The notes beneath the pieces were generated by a model that was given only the letters and a program-made list of their open reading frames with translations, was not told where the DNA came from and made no database searches. This document shows positions 1-6,305 of a DNA stretch of 10,793 nucleotides, in pieces (the stretch's first letter is position 1; each line of letters opens with the position of its first letter). The translations under genes were made by a program, and so were the position numbers. Location of the stretch: positions 1 to 10,793 of the forward strand of contig JAEWHO010000069.1 of assembly GCA_023387755.1 (NCBI GenBank), given 5' to 3'. This DNA comes from Actinomycetes bacterium. GTDB lineage: Bacteria; Actinomycetota; Actinomycetes; Actinomycetales; Actinomycetaceae.

Positions 1-381
1 GCCATGGTCGACGATATATGGGCCTGCGCGATCGCTCATCCGGAGAGCCCGATGGTGATTATGACTCGCCCCGATGCCTTCACCTCCGCACTGGGGTATT
101 TCACCAGTCTGATTCAGCAGCTCGTGGATCTGGGTATTCCCGGCGGCCAACAGACTGCAGTGTTTGCAGCCGACTTTATTGGCGACACCACCCTGGCTAC
201 CTTCATACAGATGCGTGCCTTCCACCGCCCCGGCAGCGAGACCGGGGCGGTGGCGGATGAAGTGCTAGCCCGGATGGGAGATGCTCCGGACGTGTTTGGG
301 ATATCGAGTATCGGCGAACGCGGACTCCTCGATAGCAAGATTGACTTCATCATCCAGGGGATCGAAGCAGGCGCTCACTAA
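1..381 (+). CDS. TetR/AcrR-family regulator, C-terminal part (5' end outside window)
   Basis: The reading frame is open from the first base, so the ATG at position 4 is probably internal and the N-terminal DNA-binding domain lies to the left of the window. The visible 126 residues look like the all-helical ligand-binding and dimerisation domain of TetR regulators. There is a HPESP motif near the start, a helix with a L-V-D-L-G-I-P turn, a small residue-rich helix (AADFIGDTTLATF), and an end (FIIQGIEAGAH) like the usual last helix of that fold. Such proteins repress nearby genes until a small hydrophobic ligand binds. The methyltransferase starts 90 bp downstream on the same strand but seems to have its own promoter. 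Without the HTH the family call rests on the C-terminal pattern alone; another helical regulator is possible. Confidence 0.6.
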   Translation, partial: AMVDDIWACAIAHPESPMVIMTRPDAFTSALGYFTSLIQQLVDLGIPGGQQTAVFAADFIGDTTLATFIQMRAFHRPGSETGAVADEVLARMGDAPDVFGISSIGERGLLDSKIDFIIQGIEAGAH

Positions 382-458
382 CCGGGATCTCGGCGGCCCG
401 TCAACTCCTGGGAGGCGAGGCAGGGTGCTCGCGCTAGCGGTGCCGCGCGCCGAGGTAA

Positions 459-464
459 TAGGGT
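459..464 (+). promoter_or_regulatory. Probable -10 element of a leaderless transcript (methyltransferase)
   Basis: TAGGGT fits the TAnnnT pattern and ends 7 nt before the ATG at 472, which would put the transcript start on or next to the start codon. No Shine-Dalgarno at good spacing and no convincing -35 is visible. The same layout recurs before three other genes in this window. Confidence 0.4.
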
Positions 465-471
465 TTCGCGT

Positions 472-1317
472 ATGAGAGAAGAGATGGATCAACTATTTGG
501 CGATGGCCTCGGGGCCACTGTGGTGACGACGGTTGCCTCCCGCGCGGAAGGGGCGCAGAAGTTCGGCATTGACGGTTGGGACGATCCACAGGCGCGAGCG
601 GTGCTGGCCCGTCTGCGACAGCGCGCGGCGGAGGCTGGCGTGGAGCTTGAGCCACTCATCTTGCAGGGGGAGGGCGAGGTGGTCGGGGCTATTCGGCGTT
701 CCCAAGCGATGGACGCCGTCGTCCGCGATTTCGCCCGCCGCCATGGGCCGGGCGCCCAGGTTCTCGCCATCGGGGTGGGGTTGTGTAACCGCGCCAGCCG
801 GCTCACGGAGGTGCCAGTGCGGTGGGTCGGCTCCGATCGGGCCGCCGTGATTAATCTGCGGCGGGAGATGATTGACGACGACGCCGTCGAGCTGCGGGTG
901 GGCGACGGCGCTGCCCGCGCAGTCTTGGAAACGCTCGATTCTGCTCTACCAACCCTGGTGCTTGTAGAGGGGGTGCTGATGTACCTGACCGAGGCGGAGG
1001 TGGCGCAGATGCTGCGGGATTTGCGGGAGTACTTTGCCTTGGTCGAAGTCTGCGCCGATATTTTCGACACCGATACTCAGGGGGATGCTGACGGGCGGAG
1101 CACCGAGCTAACCAAGAGTACCGGGACGCGCTATACGTTCGCGGTGGCGGGAGCCGCCGGGTTGGCGGCGCTGGCACCTGGTTGGCGAGTGCACGGTGAG
1201 ATCGACGTGATGTCCCAGGTGAATCCGGCCTTCGCGCAGATGGTCCAGGGGTATGCCGCCGCCCATGACGGGCGGCTAATGTACGCGGTGGCCCATATCG
1301 AATCCGAGCGGCGCTAA
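472..1317 (+). CDS. Class I SAM-dependent methyltransferase, LCM/TcmP-like family
   Basis: This 281-aa protein matches the usual length of the leucine carboxyl methyltransferase-like family (PF04072), which includes polyketide O-methyltransferases such as TcmP and many actinobacterial enzymes of unknown substrate. Seen in the sequence: the glycine-rich SAM-binding loop VLAIGVGLCNRASRL (residues 97-111), strand 2 with acidic D122 in VRWVGSDRAAV, and the family-typical VLVEGVLMYLTEAEV (163-177). The N-terminal stretch with Q-A-M-D-A-V-V (78-84) corresponds to the cap helices that close over the substrate. It should transfer a methyl group from SAM to a carboxylate or hydroxyl of a small molecule; the substrate cannot be read from sequence. 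The ATG at 472 is preferred because a TAnnnT hexamer lies 7 nt upstream; Met5 (position 484) is an alternative. It follows a TetR-type gene, a possible regulator. The family call is firm, the function unknown. Confidence 0.85.
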   Translation: MREEMDQLFGDGLGATVVTTVASRAEGAQKFGIDGWDDPQARAVLARLRQRAAEAGVELEPLILQGEGEVVGAIRRSQAMDAVVRDFARRHGPGAQVLAIGVGLCNRASRLTEVPVRWVGSDRAAVINLRREMIDDDAVELRVGDGAARAVLETLDSALPTLVLVEGVLMYLTEAEVAQMLRDLREYFALVEVCADIFDTDTQGDADGRSTELTKSTGTRYTFAVAGAAGLAALAPGWRVHGEIDVMSQVNPAFAQMVQGYAAAHDGRLMYAVAHIESERR

Positions 1318-1360
1318 TCCCCAGGGTTGCAGATACTAGCAATGTGAGTGAGTTCAGCAA

Positions 1361-2293
1361 GTGAGTGCACGCGTCGTCGTCATTGGTTCCATTAACGTAG
1401 ATCTGTTTGCGCAGGTCGAACGGCACCCCGGGCCCGGAGAAACCTTGCTCGGAGACGGCGGCCGGCGCGCGCCGGGCGGCAAGGGCGCCAACCAAGCCCT
1501 CGCCGCCCGGCTGCAGGGGGCTGACGTTACTCTCGTTGGTAGCGTGGGGCATGATGCCGACGCGGAAATCGCGCTCAGTCTGCTGCGCGAAGCTGGCGTA
1601 GACCTCACCGGTGTGACACCCGTTGAGGATGTGACCGGCCTGGCTATCATCACCGTGAGCGCGGCGGGGGAGAACACGATTGTGGTCATCCCCGGCGCAA
1701 ATTACGCGATTGATGCCGCTCGGGTCGAGCAGTGCATAGCCGATCTCAATGCCGATGACGTCGTGGTATTGCAGGGGGAGTTGCCGCATGCCGTTACCCA
1801 ACAGGCAGCCCGCGCAGCCGCCGCACGCGGCCTGCGGGTGATTTTCAACGTTGCCCCCTGGGCCGAATATGACCACGACGTACTCATGTGCGCTGATCCA
1901 CTCGTGCTCAACGAACATGAGGCCCGGCAAACATTGGCTTCCCTCGGCGGGCCGGAGGTTAACGCCGCGCAGGAACAACCGCAGGAGAGTTTCGCTTCTG
2001 CTGCTCGCTGGCTGGTCGAGCAGGGGGCGGGGTCCGTCGTCGTCACCCTCGGTGGGCGCGGCGCAGTAATCGCAGACGACGACGGCGCCACCCACGTTGC
2101 CGGGCAAAGCGTCCAGGTGAAAGACACAACCGGTGCGGGCGATGCCTTCGTGGGGGCGTTGGCGGCACGATTGGTTGCGGGCGATGACCTCGCCACCGCC
2201 GCGCAGTATGCCAATACCGTTGGTGCTTGCGTGGTCCAGCGCTCCGGCGCACAACCGTCATATCCGCGCGCGGAGGAGATCCACGGAGTATGA
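1361..2293 (+). CDS. rbsK: Ribokinase (PfkB family)
   Basis: This 310-aa protein has full ribokinase length. It phosphorylates D-ribose at O5 with ATP, feeding ribose into the pentose phosphate pathway and nucleotide synthesis in the cytoplasm. Motifs seen: GSINVDLFAQVERHPGPGET at the N terminus, the sugar-binding PGGKGANQA (38-46), NEHEA (184-188), and the second PfkB signature DTTGAGDAF (255-263), which contains the catalytic base D261 and the anion hole. The order and spacing are those of RbsK rather than fructokinase or adenosine kinase, and the pyranase gene rbsD follows directly, which supports ribose as substrate. The start is a GTG at 1361 with only a weak purine-rich stretch (GTGAGTGAG) upstream. 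Its TGA stop overlaps the rbsD ATG by 4 nt (ATGA), so the two are probably translationally coupled. No ribose transporter genes are nearby. Confidence 0.95.
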   Translation: MSARVVVIGSINVDLFAQVERHPGPGETLLGDGGRRAPGGKGANQALAARLQGADVTLVGSVGHDADAEIALSLLREAGVDLTGVTPVEDVTGLAIITVSAAGENTIVVIPGANYAIDAARVEQCIADLNADDVVVLQGELPHAVTQQAARAAAARGLRVIFNVAPWAEYDHDVLMCADPLVLNEHEARQTLASLGGPEVNAAQEQPQESFASAARWLVEQGAGSVVVTLGGRGAVIADDDGATHVAGQSVQVKDTTGAGDAFVGALAARLVAGDDLATAAQYANTVGACVVQRSGAQPSYPRAEEIHGV

Positions 2294-2682
2294 AGAAGCA
2301 GGGAATAACGAATAGCAAACTCAGCGGCTACTGCGCGCGGCTGGGGCATACGCAGCTCATCGCGGTCGTGGATTGTGGTCTACCTATTCCGACCGATGTG
2401 CCCGTGATTGATGTGTCAGTAGTGCAGGGGTTGCCGCGGTTCGAGCCGGTATTGGCAGCTCTACTCGACGAGCTCGTCATTCAGCGCCACGTGGTAGCGC
2501 GGGAGGCAGACGATCATCCAGCTGGGGAGTGGATCGCCCAGCACAGCGAGCAACTCGGCGAACAGGAAGTGGTTAGCCACGAGGAGCTAAAGGCACTACT
2601 CCCGCGCTGCGAGTTCGTGGTGCGCACCGGAGAAGCCACGCCTTTTGCGAACGTGGTGCTGGAGTGTGGGGTGCCGTTCTAG
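2290..2682 (+). CDS. rbsD: D-ribose pyranase
   Basis: This 130-aa protein interconverts the pyranose and furanose forms of D-ribose so that ribokinase gets its furanose substrate. It aligns end to end with known RbsD proteins: an N-terminal M-K-K-x-G-x-x-N-S motif, RLGHT with catalytic H20, VVDCGLPIP with D28, IDVSVVQGLP, SHEEL with H97, and the C-terminal RTGEATPFAN followed by ECGVPF. The tyrosine usual in the P-Y-A-N motif is phenylalanine here (F119). A longer in-frame start at 2227 exists, but the ATG at 2290 is chosen because it gives the standard length and N terminus. It also has GGAGGAG 11 nt upstream and overlaps the rbsK stop (ATGA). RbsD forms large rings in the cytoplasm in known cases. 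It is the last gene of the rbsKD unit. Confidence 0.95.
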   Translation: MKKQGITNSKLSGYCARLGHTQLIAVVDCGLPIPTDVPVIDVSVVQGLPRFEPVLAALLDELVIQRHVVAREADDHPAGEWIAQHSEQLGEQEVVSHEELKALLPRCEFVVRTGEATPFANVVLECGVPF

Positions 2683-2716
2683 GCCGGGTGTGAGAGCTCA
2701 GTCCCGTGCTCCCGGC
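2683..2716 (+). terminator. Possible hairpin terminator after rbsD
   Basis: GCCGGG at 2683-2688 pairs perfectly with CCCGGC at 2711-2716, directly after the rbsD stop. The loop is long (22 nt) and only a weak TTGTAA follows, so termination is plausible but not proven. The 109-bp gap separates convergent genes. A second weak inverted repeat, CTCGG/CCGAG (2731-2753), could serve the opposite strand. Confidence 0.3.
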
Positions 2717-2791
2717 ACCCTTGTAACCCCCTCGGTGCCCGATATTACCCGAGCATTTAAGCCAACTCGGCGTGTGCTCCGAATTTCGGTT

Positions 2792-3568
2792 TTACGCTAA
2801 TTCGGCTCGGTTGAATTGGTGATTCGCCAGCGCTGTCAGGACCCCCGCGAGGATGGCACCTGTGGCGACCGGCAGTAACCACGAAGTTCCGGCGGCGTCG
2901 AGCGCGAGCCCTTGTACGGTTCCGCTTAAACCCAGCGGACTGTAGCGGGCCCCGCGCTCCCACATGCTGCCCAAGAGGAATAGCACATAGATCGCAAACC
3001 CCGTCAGTAAGGGGGAGCCGACTCCGGGTTTTATGATCGCAGCTAATAATTGGCCAGTCTGAATAATAACCATCTGCAATACCCAGGCCGCAGTGGCAAA
3101 GAATATGGGTGGAAATGGCGCGCCCGGAAATAGTGCCGCCGTTCCGCCCCAGGCAATAACTGCACCAACGCAACCAAGCACCGCCATGCTCACCCAGCTC
3201 GTCACGAGCGCCGAGAGCAAGAAATGCGACCGCCGTACATGCCGGGTGAGAATAAAAGGAATATCCCCATTGCGTATCACCGCCGCGTGGGTTAACGCAT
3301 TCACTGCAATGACCGCGATGCTCATGGTTTGCGTCAAATTCTTCAACCATCCCGCATACGCCTGCTGCCAGGAGGGAGCAGGCAGCGAGGCCTCCAACAC
3401 GGCCGCAGACTCAGGCCCGGCCAGCGCCCGCACAATCTCCGGCATATGAGCGGTTATCACGCCCTGCGTCCCAGCAAGTAACACCACAAAGCCCGCTACC
3501 AGCCAGGTGCTCACCGTGCCGAGGTTTCGCCGCATGTGGTAGCGGAACATTGGTAAGAACTCACCCAT
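2792..3568 (-). CDS. ABC-2 type transporter permease
   Basis: This 258-aa integral membrane protein has about six hydrophobic segments (roughly residues 21-40, 79-99, 115-140, 155-177, 187-203 and 229-248). A cytoplasmic motif, G-D-I-P-F-I-L-T-R-H-V-R-R-S (101-114), resembles the conserved G-x-x-x-x-x-L-x-x-P-V-x-R-x segment of ABC-2 permeases. It begins in the last base of the ATPase stop codon (TAATG overlap), so the two are coupled and should form one exporter, with two copies of each per complex. It is the last gene of the PadR-controlled operon. The cargo is not evident from sequence. Small ABC-2 pairs of this type often export peptides, lipids or drugs, or remove antimicrobial peptides from the membrane; that is family knowledge, not something shown here. 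Confidence 0.85.
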   Translation of the reverse strand: MGEFLPMFRYHMRRNLGTVSTWLVAGFVVLLAGTQGVITAHMPEIVRALAGPESAAVLEASLPAPSWQQAYAGWLKNLTQTMSIAVIAVNALTHAAVIRNGDIPFILTRHVRRSHFLLSALVTSWVSMAVLGCVGAVIAWGGTAALFPGAPFPPIFFATAAWVLQMVIIQTGQLLAAIIKPGVGSPLLTGFAIYVLFLLGSMWERGARYSPLGLSGTVQGLALDAAGTSWLLPVATGAILAGVLTALANHQFNRAELA

Positions 3569-4446
3569 TACCGCCTGCCTCCTCGCTGTGTATTCGTGCC
3601 TACCGGCTGCGCGCTCACAGCTACCCGCTGCGCGCTCAGCGAAGTAAAGAGCGACTCCAGCCCGATACCTTCCCGTTCCACGGCCGCTGCGGGCTCAGTT
3701 GCCCGAATGGCGGCGCTAATACGGTTCAATGCCTCTAGTGGAGCGGTCACCCGCAAGCTGCCAGTGCCTAACCCCGGCCCGGTCAGTAGGTCCTCAACCG
3801 CACCCTGTGCGAGTAATTCACCGCGATCCAAGATGCCCACGTGGGTGGAGACTTTCTCGACGTCGCCAAGGATATGCGAGGAGAACAGCACTGTCGCTCG
3901 CCCAGTGAGTTCACGAATGACGGCGAGCAGATCGGCCCGCCCGAGCGGATCGAGTGCGCTGGTGGGCTCATCCATCACCAGCAGGCGGGGAGCGGATACG
4001 AGTGCTGCCGCGATCCCGAGCCGCTGCTTCATACCGCGGGAAAAAGACCCCACCCGCCCGGGCACGTGAGCCAATCCGACGACGTCGAGCAGATCTGCCG
4101 CCCGGCTCGCGGCCACGTCTGCGGGAGTACCATCCAAGCGAGCCAGCGTGATCAGCGCGTCCGTGGCACGCAACCACGGGCTAATCCCCGGCACATCCGG
4201 CAGGTAGGCGACGCCGCTGACCGGGGTGGGCGGAAGCTCCCCGCGGGCGGTCCCCAGCACCGTGGCATGACCACTACTGGCAGCAGCCAGCCCGAGCAGA
4301 ATGCGAATAGTCGTGGTTTTCCCGGCCCCATTGGCGCCCACGAACCCGTACACGGCACCCTCTGGCACCGCTAGATTCACATTCCGCAGCACCGCGTGGC
4401 CACCATAGCTTTTACAGAGATTATGCGTCGATATAGCAAGATTCAT
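3568..4446 (-). CDS. ABC transporter ATP-binding protein (ABC-2 exporter type)
   Basis: This 292-aa nucleotide-binding subunit powers the adjacent permease. Motifs seen: Walker A GANGAGKTT (37-45), signature FSRGMKQRL (135-143, the S-R-G-M variant common in ABC-2 exporters), Walker B LLVMDEP (155-161), D-loop SALDP (163-167) and the switch histidine H191 in SSH. The Q-loop position reads YLPDVPG, with Asp84 where Gln is classical; acidic residues are frequent there in this subfamily. The last 70 or so residues form a C-terminal extension after the NBD, typical of BcrA-like and drug or peptide exporter ATPases. The ATG overlaps the stop of the PLDc_N-type gene (ATGA), and its own stop overlaps the permease start. 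It probably acts in export of, or resistance to, a membrane-active compound. Confidence 0.95.
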   Translation of the reverse strand: MNLAISTHNLCKSYGGHAVLRNVNLAVPEGAVYGFVGANGAGKTTTIRILLGLAAASSGHATVLGTARGELPPTPVSGVAYLPDVPGISPWLRATDALITLARLDGTPADVAASRAADLLDVVGLAHVPGRVGSFSRGMKQRLGIAAALVSAPRLLVMDEPTSALDPLGRADLLAVIRELTGRATVLFSSHILGDVEKVSTHVGILDRGELLAQGAVEDLLTGPGLGTGSLRVTAPLEALNRISAAIRATEPAAAVEREGIGLESLFTSLSAQRVAVSAQPVGTNTQRGGRR

Positions 4447-4772
4447 TGCTGGCCGTCCTGGTAGAGCTCGCTAATCACATCCGCGACGGCGCGCTTCTCA
4501 CCGACGGGGCGCGCATCTTCAGCCGCCGCAACTGCGGCTCTGCTGTGCACATCGCGGCTGTGAACGAATAGGAATACCACCGCGCCGATGAGATTCCCGA
4601 AGAGAATAACCACCACCCAAGCCCAGCGCGAAACCCCGCCAATCTGCGGTGATTTCTCCCGCGCCAACCGAACAAGACACCAGACCACTAGGAGGACTTG
4701 CACGCTAGCAGCCGCGGCAATAACAGCGAGTACCGGGGTGGGTAGTTCCCGGAGAGCGTCGATCCCATTCAC
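4443..4772 (-). CDS. Small two-helix membrane protein, PLDc_N-type
   Basis: This 109-aa protein has two transmembrane segments (about 14-36 and 50-71) and a charged cytoplasmic tail. The pattern V-W-C-L-V-R-L, a short charged loop, W-A-W-V-V-V-I-L-F-G-N-L-I-G-A-V-V-F-L and a terminal H-S-R-D resembles the PLDc_N domain (PF13396). That domain occurs alone in small membrane proteins, often beside ABC-2 exporters, and has no catalytic PLD motif. The frame is open much further upstream, but the GTG at 4772 is chosen because it has GGAGG 7 nt upstream and overlaps the preceding stop (GTGA). Its TGA overlaps the ATPase start (ATGA). It may be an accessory or immunity subunit of the transporter; this is inference from context. 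The domain call is moderately sure. Confidence 0.75.
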   Translation of the reverse strand: MNGIDALRELPTPVLAVIAAAASVQVLLVVWCLVRLAREKSPQIGGVSRWAWVVVILFGNLIGAVVFLFVHSRDVHSRAAVAAAEDARPVGEKRAVADVISELYQDGQQ

Positions 4773-5494
4773 TGCCCATCCTCCTGATGGTCGCCGTAGC
4801 CGGTGAGTGATTCCCTCTGCTGCGCTAGCTGCGCGCCCACCTCCGTCAACGCTCTTTTCACGCACGCTAGCTGCGTGCCAGCCGTGACCGCAGGCCAGAG
4901 TGCCGGTGCCAAGAGCGCCAAAATCTGCCGTTTTTCCGGATGTTTGGCGGCTTGCGCGCTGGCTATCAAACTGGCCGCAACGAACGCCTGAGCTCCTGCG
5001 ACCGTCGCCTGCTCCGACACGTGAATCGCGGCGCGATCTCGATCCGCCCGCGGCAGCAGCCGAGGTATCCCCGCCACCCCAGCCGCCAGCGCCGCATACC
5101 CAAGCGCGACCGCCCTGCCGGTCGAAAAACGCGTGGCCCGGCCCGTCAGATTCCAGTGCGTGGCAGCCCGGGGAAGTCTCGCCACCCGGAGAGCAGTTAC
5201 AGCGACCGCGGCGGCACCAATATAGGGTGCGACGGCGACGGCGCGGCGCCACGGCGCCGGGAGGTGATCAGCCAGGTCAGGTAACGAATCGTCTGGGCGG
5301 ATCAGGCCGACCCGCGCCGCTACCGCACCCCAGTTCACTGACCAGCCCAGGCCGAATTGGCGGGGAATGAAAATATGCGGGTTCTCCGGTTCGAAGGTCG
5401 TTAAGAATGCCTCCGCCTCGCTCGGCCAGAGTCTGGGCAGAGGGGAAGAGACGCGGCGGGCTGCGCCGTCGTCGGTGTGTTCACTGATCGCCAT
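4769..5494 (-). CDS. Membrane protein with DUF5808-like and DUF1648-like segments
   Basis: This 241-aa protein starts with a soluble stretch in which residues 37-65 (E-N-P-H-I-F-I-P-R-Q-F-G-L-G-W-S-V-N-W-G) match the pattern of DUF5808. About four hydrophobic segments follow (near 84-104, 127-146, 163-182 and 190-210). Between the first two is a L-P-R-A-A-T-H-W-N-L-T-G-R motif (107-119) like DUF1648, the domain found in SdpI-type immunity membrane proteins. The ATG at 5494 is chosen over the upstream in-frame start because AGAGGAG precedes it by 5 nt. The gene overlaps the padR-like gene by 14 nt and ends in a GTGA overlap with the next gene. In Actinomycetota such proteins commonly sit beside PadR or GntR regulators and ABC exporters. 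The function is unknown; a role as sensor or protector of the membrane is a guess from the SdpI resemblance. Confidence 0.75.
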   Translation of the reverse strand: MAISEHTDDGAARRVSSPLPRLWPSEAEAFLTTFEPENPHIFIPRQFGLGWSVNWGAVAARVGLIRPDDSLPDLADHLPAPWRRAVAVAPYIGAAAVAVTALRVARLPRAATHWNLTGRATRFSTGRAVALGYAALAAGVAGIPRLLPRADRDRAAIHVSEQATVAGAQAFVAASLIASAQAAKHPEKRQILALLAPALWPAVTAGTQLACVKRALTEVGAQLAQQRESLTGYGDHQEDGQ

Positions 5495-5822
5495 GATTAC
5501 TCCTCTTGGGGGCGGTGGCGTGCCGGACGGCAGCGGCCAGCACATTCCACTCGGTCGTCAACTCTTCCAGCCGTGCCCGACCGGCAGAGGTAAGGGCGTA
5601 GATCTTGCGGGGCGGCCCCACCGGCGATTCCTGCCACGACGTCGCCACCAGTCGGGTTTTGCGCAGGCGGGCTAACAGCGGGTAGACCGTTCCCGATGAG
5701 ACAGTCAAGTCTGCCTCTTCGCTCAGACGGGTCAGGATCTCGCCACCGTAGGAGGGGCGCGTGCCCAGAAGTCCCAGAATCACAAGCTCCAGGGCGCCTT
5801 TGCGCAGTTGTGATTCAGACAT
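5481..5822 (-). CDS. PadR-family transcriptional regulator
   Basis: This 113-aa protein has the size of the short PadR subfamily (PadR-s2). A winged helix-turn-helix fills the first 80 residues: L-R-K-G-A-L-E-L-V-I-L-G-L-L, then S-Y-G-G-E-I, S-S-G-T-V-Y-P-L-L-A-R-L as recognition helix, and the wing R-K-I-Y-A-L-T-S-A-G (72-81). A C-terminal helix for dimerisation follows. PadR proteins are dimeric repressors released by a small ligand, often an antimicrobial that the neighbouring genes handle. The start ATG has GAGGAA 4 nt upstream. The gene heads the operon of DUF5808-like protein, PLDc_N-type protein, ABC ATPase and permease, overlapping the next gene by 14 nt. A palindrome over its own promoter suggests autorepression. 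Confidence 0.93.
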   Translation of the reverse strand: MSESQLRKGALELVILGLLGTRPSYGGEILTRLSEEADLTVSSGTVYPLLARLRKTRLVATSWQESPVGPPRKIYALTSAGRARLEELTTEWNVLAAAVRHATAPKRSNHGDQ

Positions 5823-5843
5823 TTAGTTCCTCGCTATACCGGG

Positions 5844-5862
5844 TAGTATGTAATGCATACTA
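5844..5862. promoter_or_regulatory. Candidate PadR operator (7-bp inverted repeat)
   Basis: TAGTATG and CATACTA form perfect 7-bp arms around a 5-bp spacer, 22 bp upstream of the padR-type start. The repeat contains the ATG/CAT halves seen in many PadR operators and covers the proposed -10 hexamer on the - strand. Binding there would block the operon promoter. Confidence 0.6.
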
Positions 5863-5886
5863 GCTGGAGGGGGTAGACGCTGGCAA
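5857..5886 (-). promoter_or_regulatory. Candidate sigma70-type promoter of the PadR operon
   Basis: Reading the - strand, TTGCCA (5886-5881; 5 of 6 to TTGACA), an 18-bp spacer and TAGTAT (5862-5857; 4 of 6 to TATAAT) form a reasonable housekeeping promoter. The -10 is one arm of the inverted repeat described at 5844-5862. The transcript would have a leader of roughly 25-30 nt containing the GAGGAA ribosome binding site. Confidence 0.5.
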
Positions 5887-6020
5887 CCCTGCCGGACCTA
5901 GCGCCCGCGCGGCCGTGTGTACATGGAAACCAGTGGTAATACACCGAAAAGGTCGTTGCGTTTCTGCCTACATGCTTGGGAGAATTAAGAGACCATAACA
6001 GCAGATCGGAGAGTGGAATT

Positions 6021-6305
6021 ATGGGCTGGTTTGGTCGGAAGAAAACAACGACGACCGCGGATTTAGAAATCGAGCGGTTGCGTCTGGAGAACGAACGGCT
6101 CGCACGCGAGCTCGCCCAGCAGCGCGCCGCCCAGGTTCAAGGGGGCACAACAGTGCCCGCGTCCGCCTATGATAGCCGCGCAGTCAACGAAGAAGAGCGG
6201 CGGCTTGCGATTTCTGGGGAGAAAATTAAGGCTATCAAGGTCTATAGAGAACGGACCGGCTGTTCGCTAAAGGACGCTAAAGAAGCAATCGACGCCGTTT
6301 GCTAG
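6021..6305 (+). CDS. Small coiled-coil protein with ribosomal L7/L12 C-terminal-like tail
   Basis: This 94-aa protein has three parts. Residues 1-8 (MGWFGRKK) are a short aromatic-basic start. Residues 13-37 form an acidic-basic heptad-like helix rich in L, E and R, probably a coiled coil. The tail (66-93), G-E-K-I-K-A-I-K-V-Y-R-E-R-T-G-C-S-L-K-D-A-K-E-A-I-D, closely follows the helical core of the L7/L12 C-terminal domain (K-I-x-V-I-K-x-V-R-x-x-T-G-L-x-L-K-E-A-K-x-x-V). True L7/L12 is longer and has a different N-terminal dimerisation domain, so this is a stand-alone relative of the kind often annotated as L7/L12-like protein in actinobacteria. The ATG at 6021 is chosen because GGAGAG lies upstream and the longer in-frame start at 5976 adds nothing recognisable. 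Its stop shares CTAG with the convergent gene. The function is unknown. Confidence 0.8.
   Translation: MGWFGRKKTTTTADLEIERLRLENERLARELAQQRAAQVQGGTTVPASAYDSRAVNEEERRLAISGEKIKAIKVYRERTGCSLKDAKEAIDAVC

Noticed and set aside
851..2254. Long open frame (467 codons) on the - strand opposite the methyltransferase and rbsK
   Set aside because: It is antisense to two well-recognised genes, has no family resemblance, and its composition (R/P/A-rich end) is that of a shadow frame in GC-rich DNA.
2227..2289. Longer N terminus for rbsD from an upstream in-frame ATG
   Set aside because: It would overlap rbsK by 67 bp and add residues not found in RbsD; the ATG at 2290 has a proper ribosome binding site and the standard N terminus.
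2757..3350. Frame of 197 codons on the - strand within the permease
   Set aside because: Out-of-frame shadow of the ABC-2 permease, with no hydrophobic pattern or family signal.
4773..5252. Upstream extension of the PLDc_N-type gene (the frame stays open to 5252)
   Set aside because: It lies wholly inside the preceding gene in another frame; the GTG at 4772 has GGAGG 7 nt upstream and forms the expected GTGA junction.
4900..5370. Frame of 156 codons on the + strand
   Set aside because: Antisense to the DUF5808-like gene; proline/arginine-rich low-complexity shadow.
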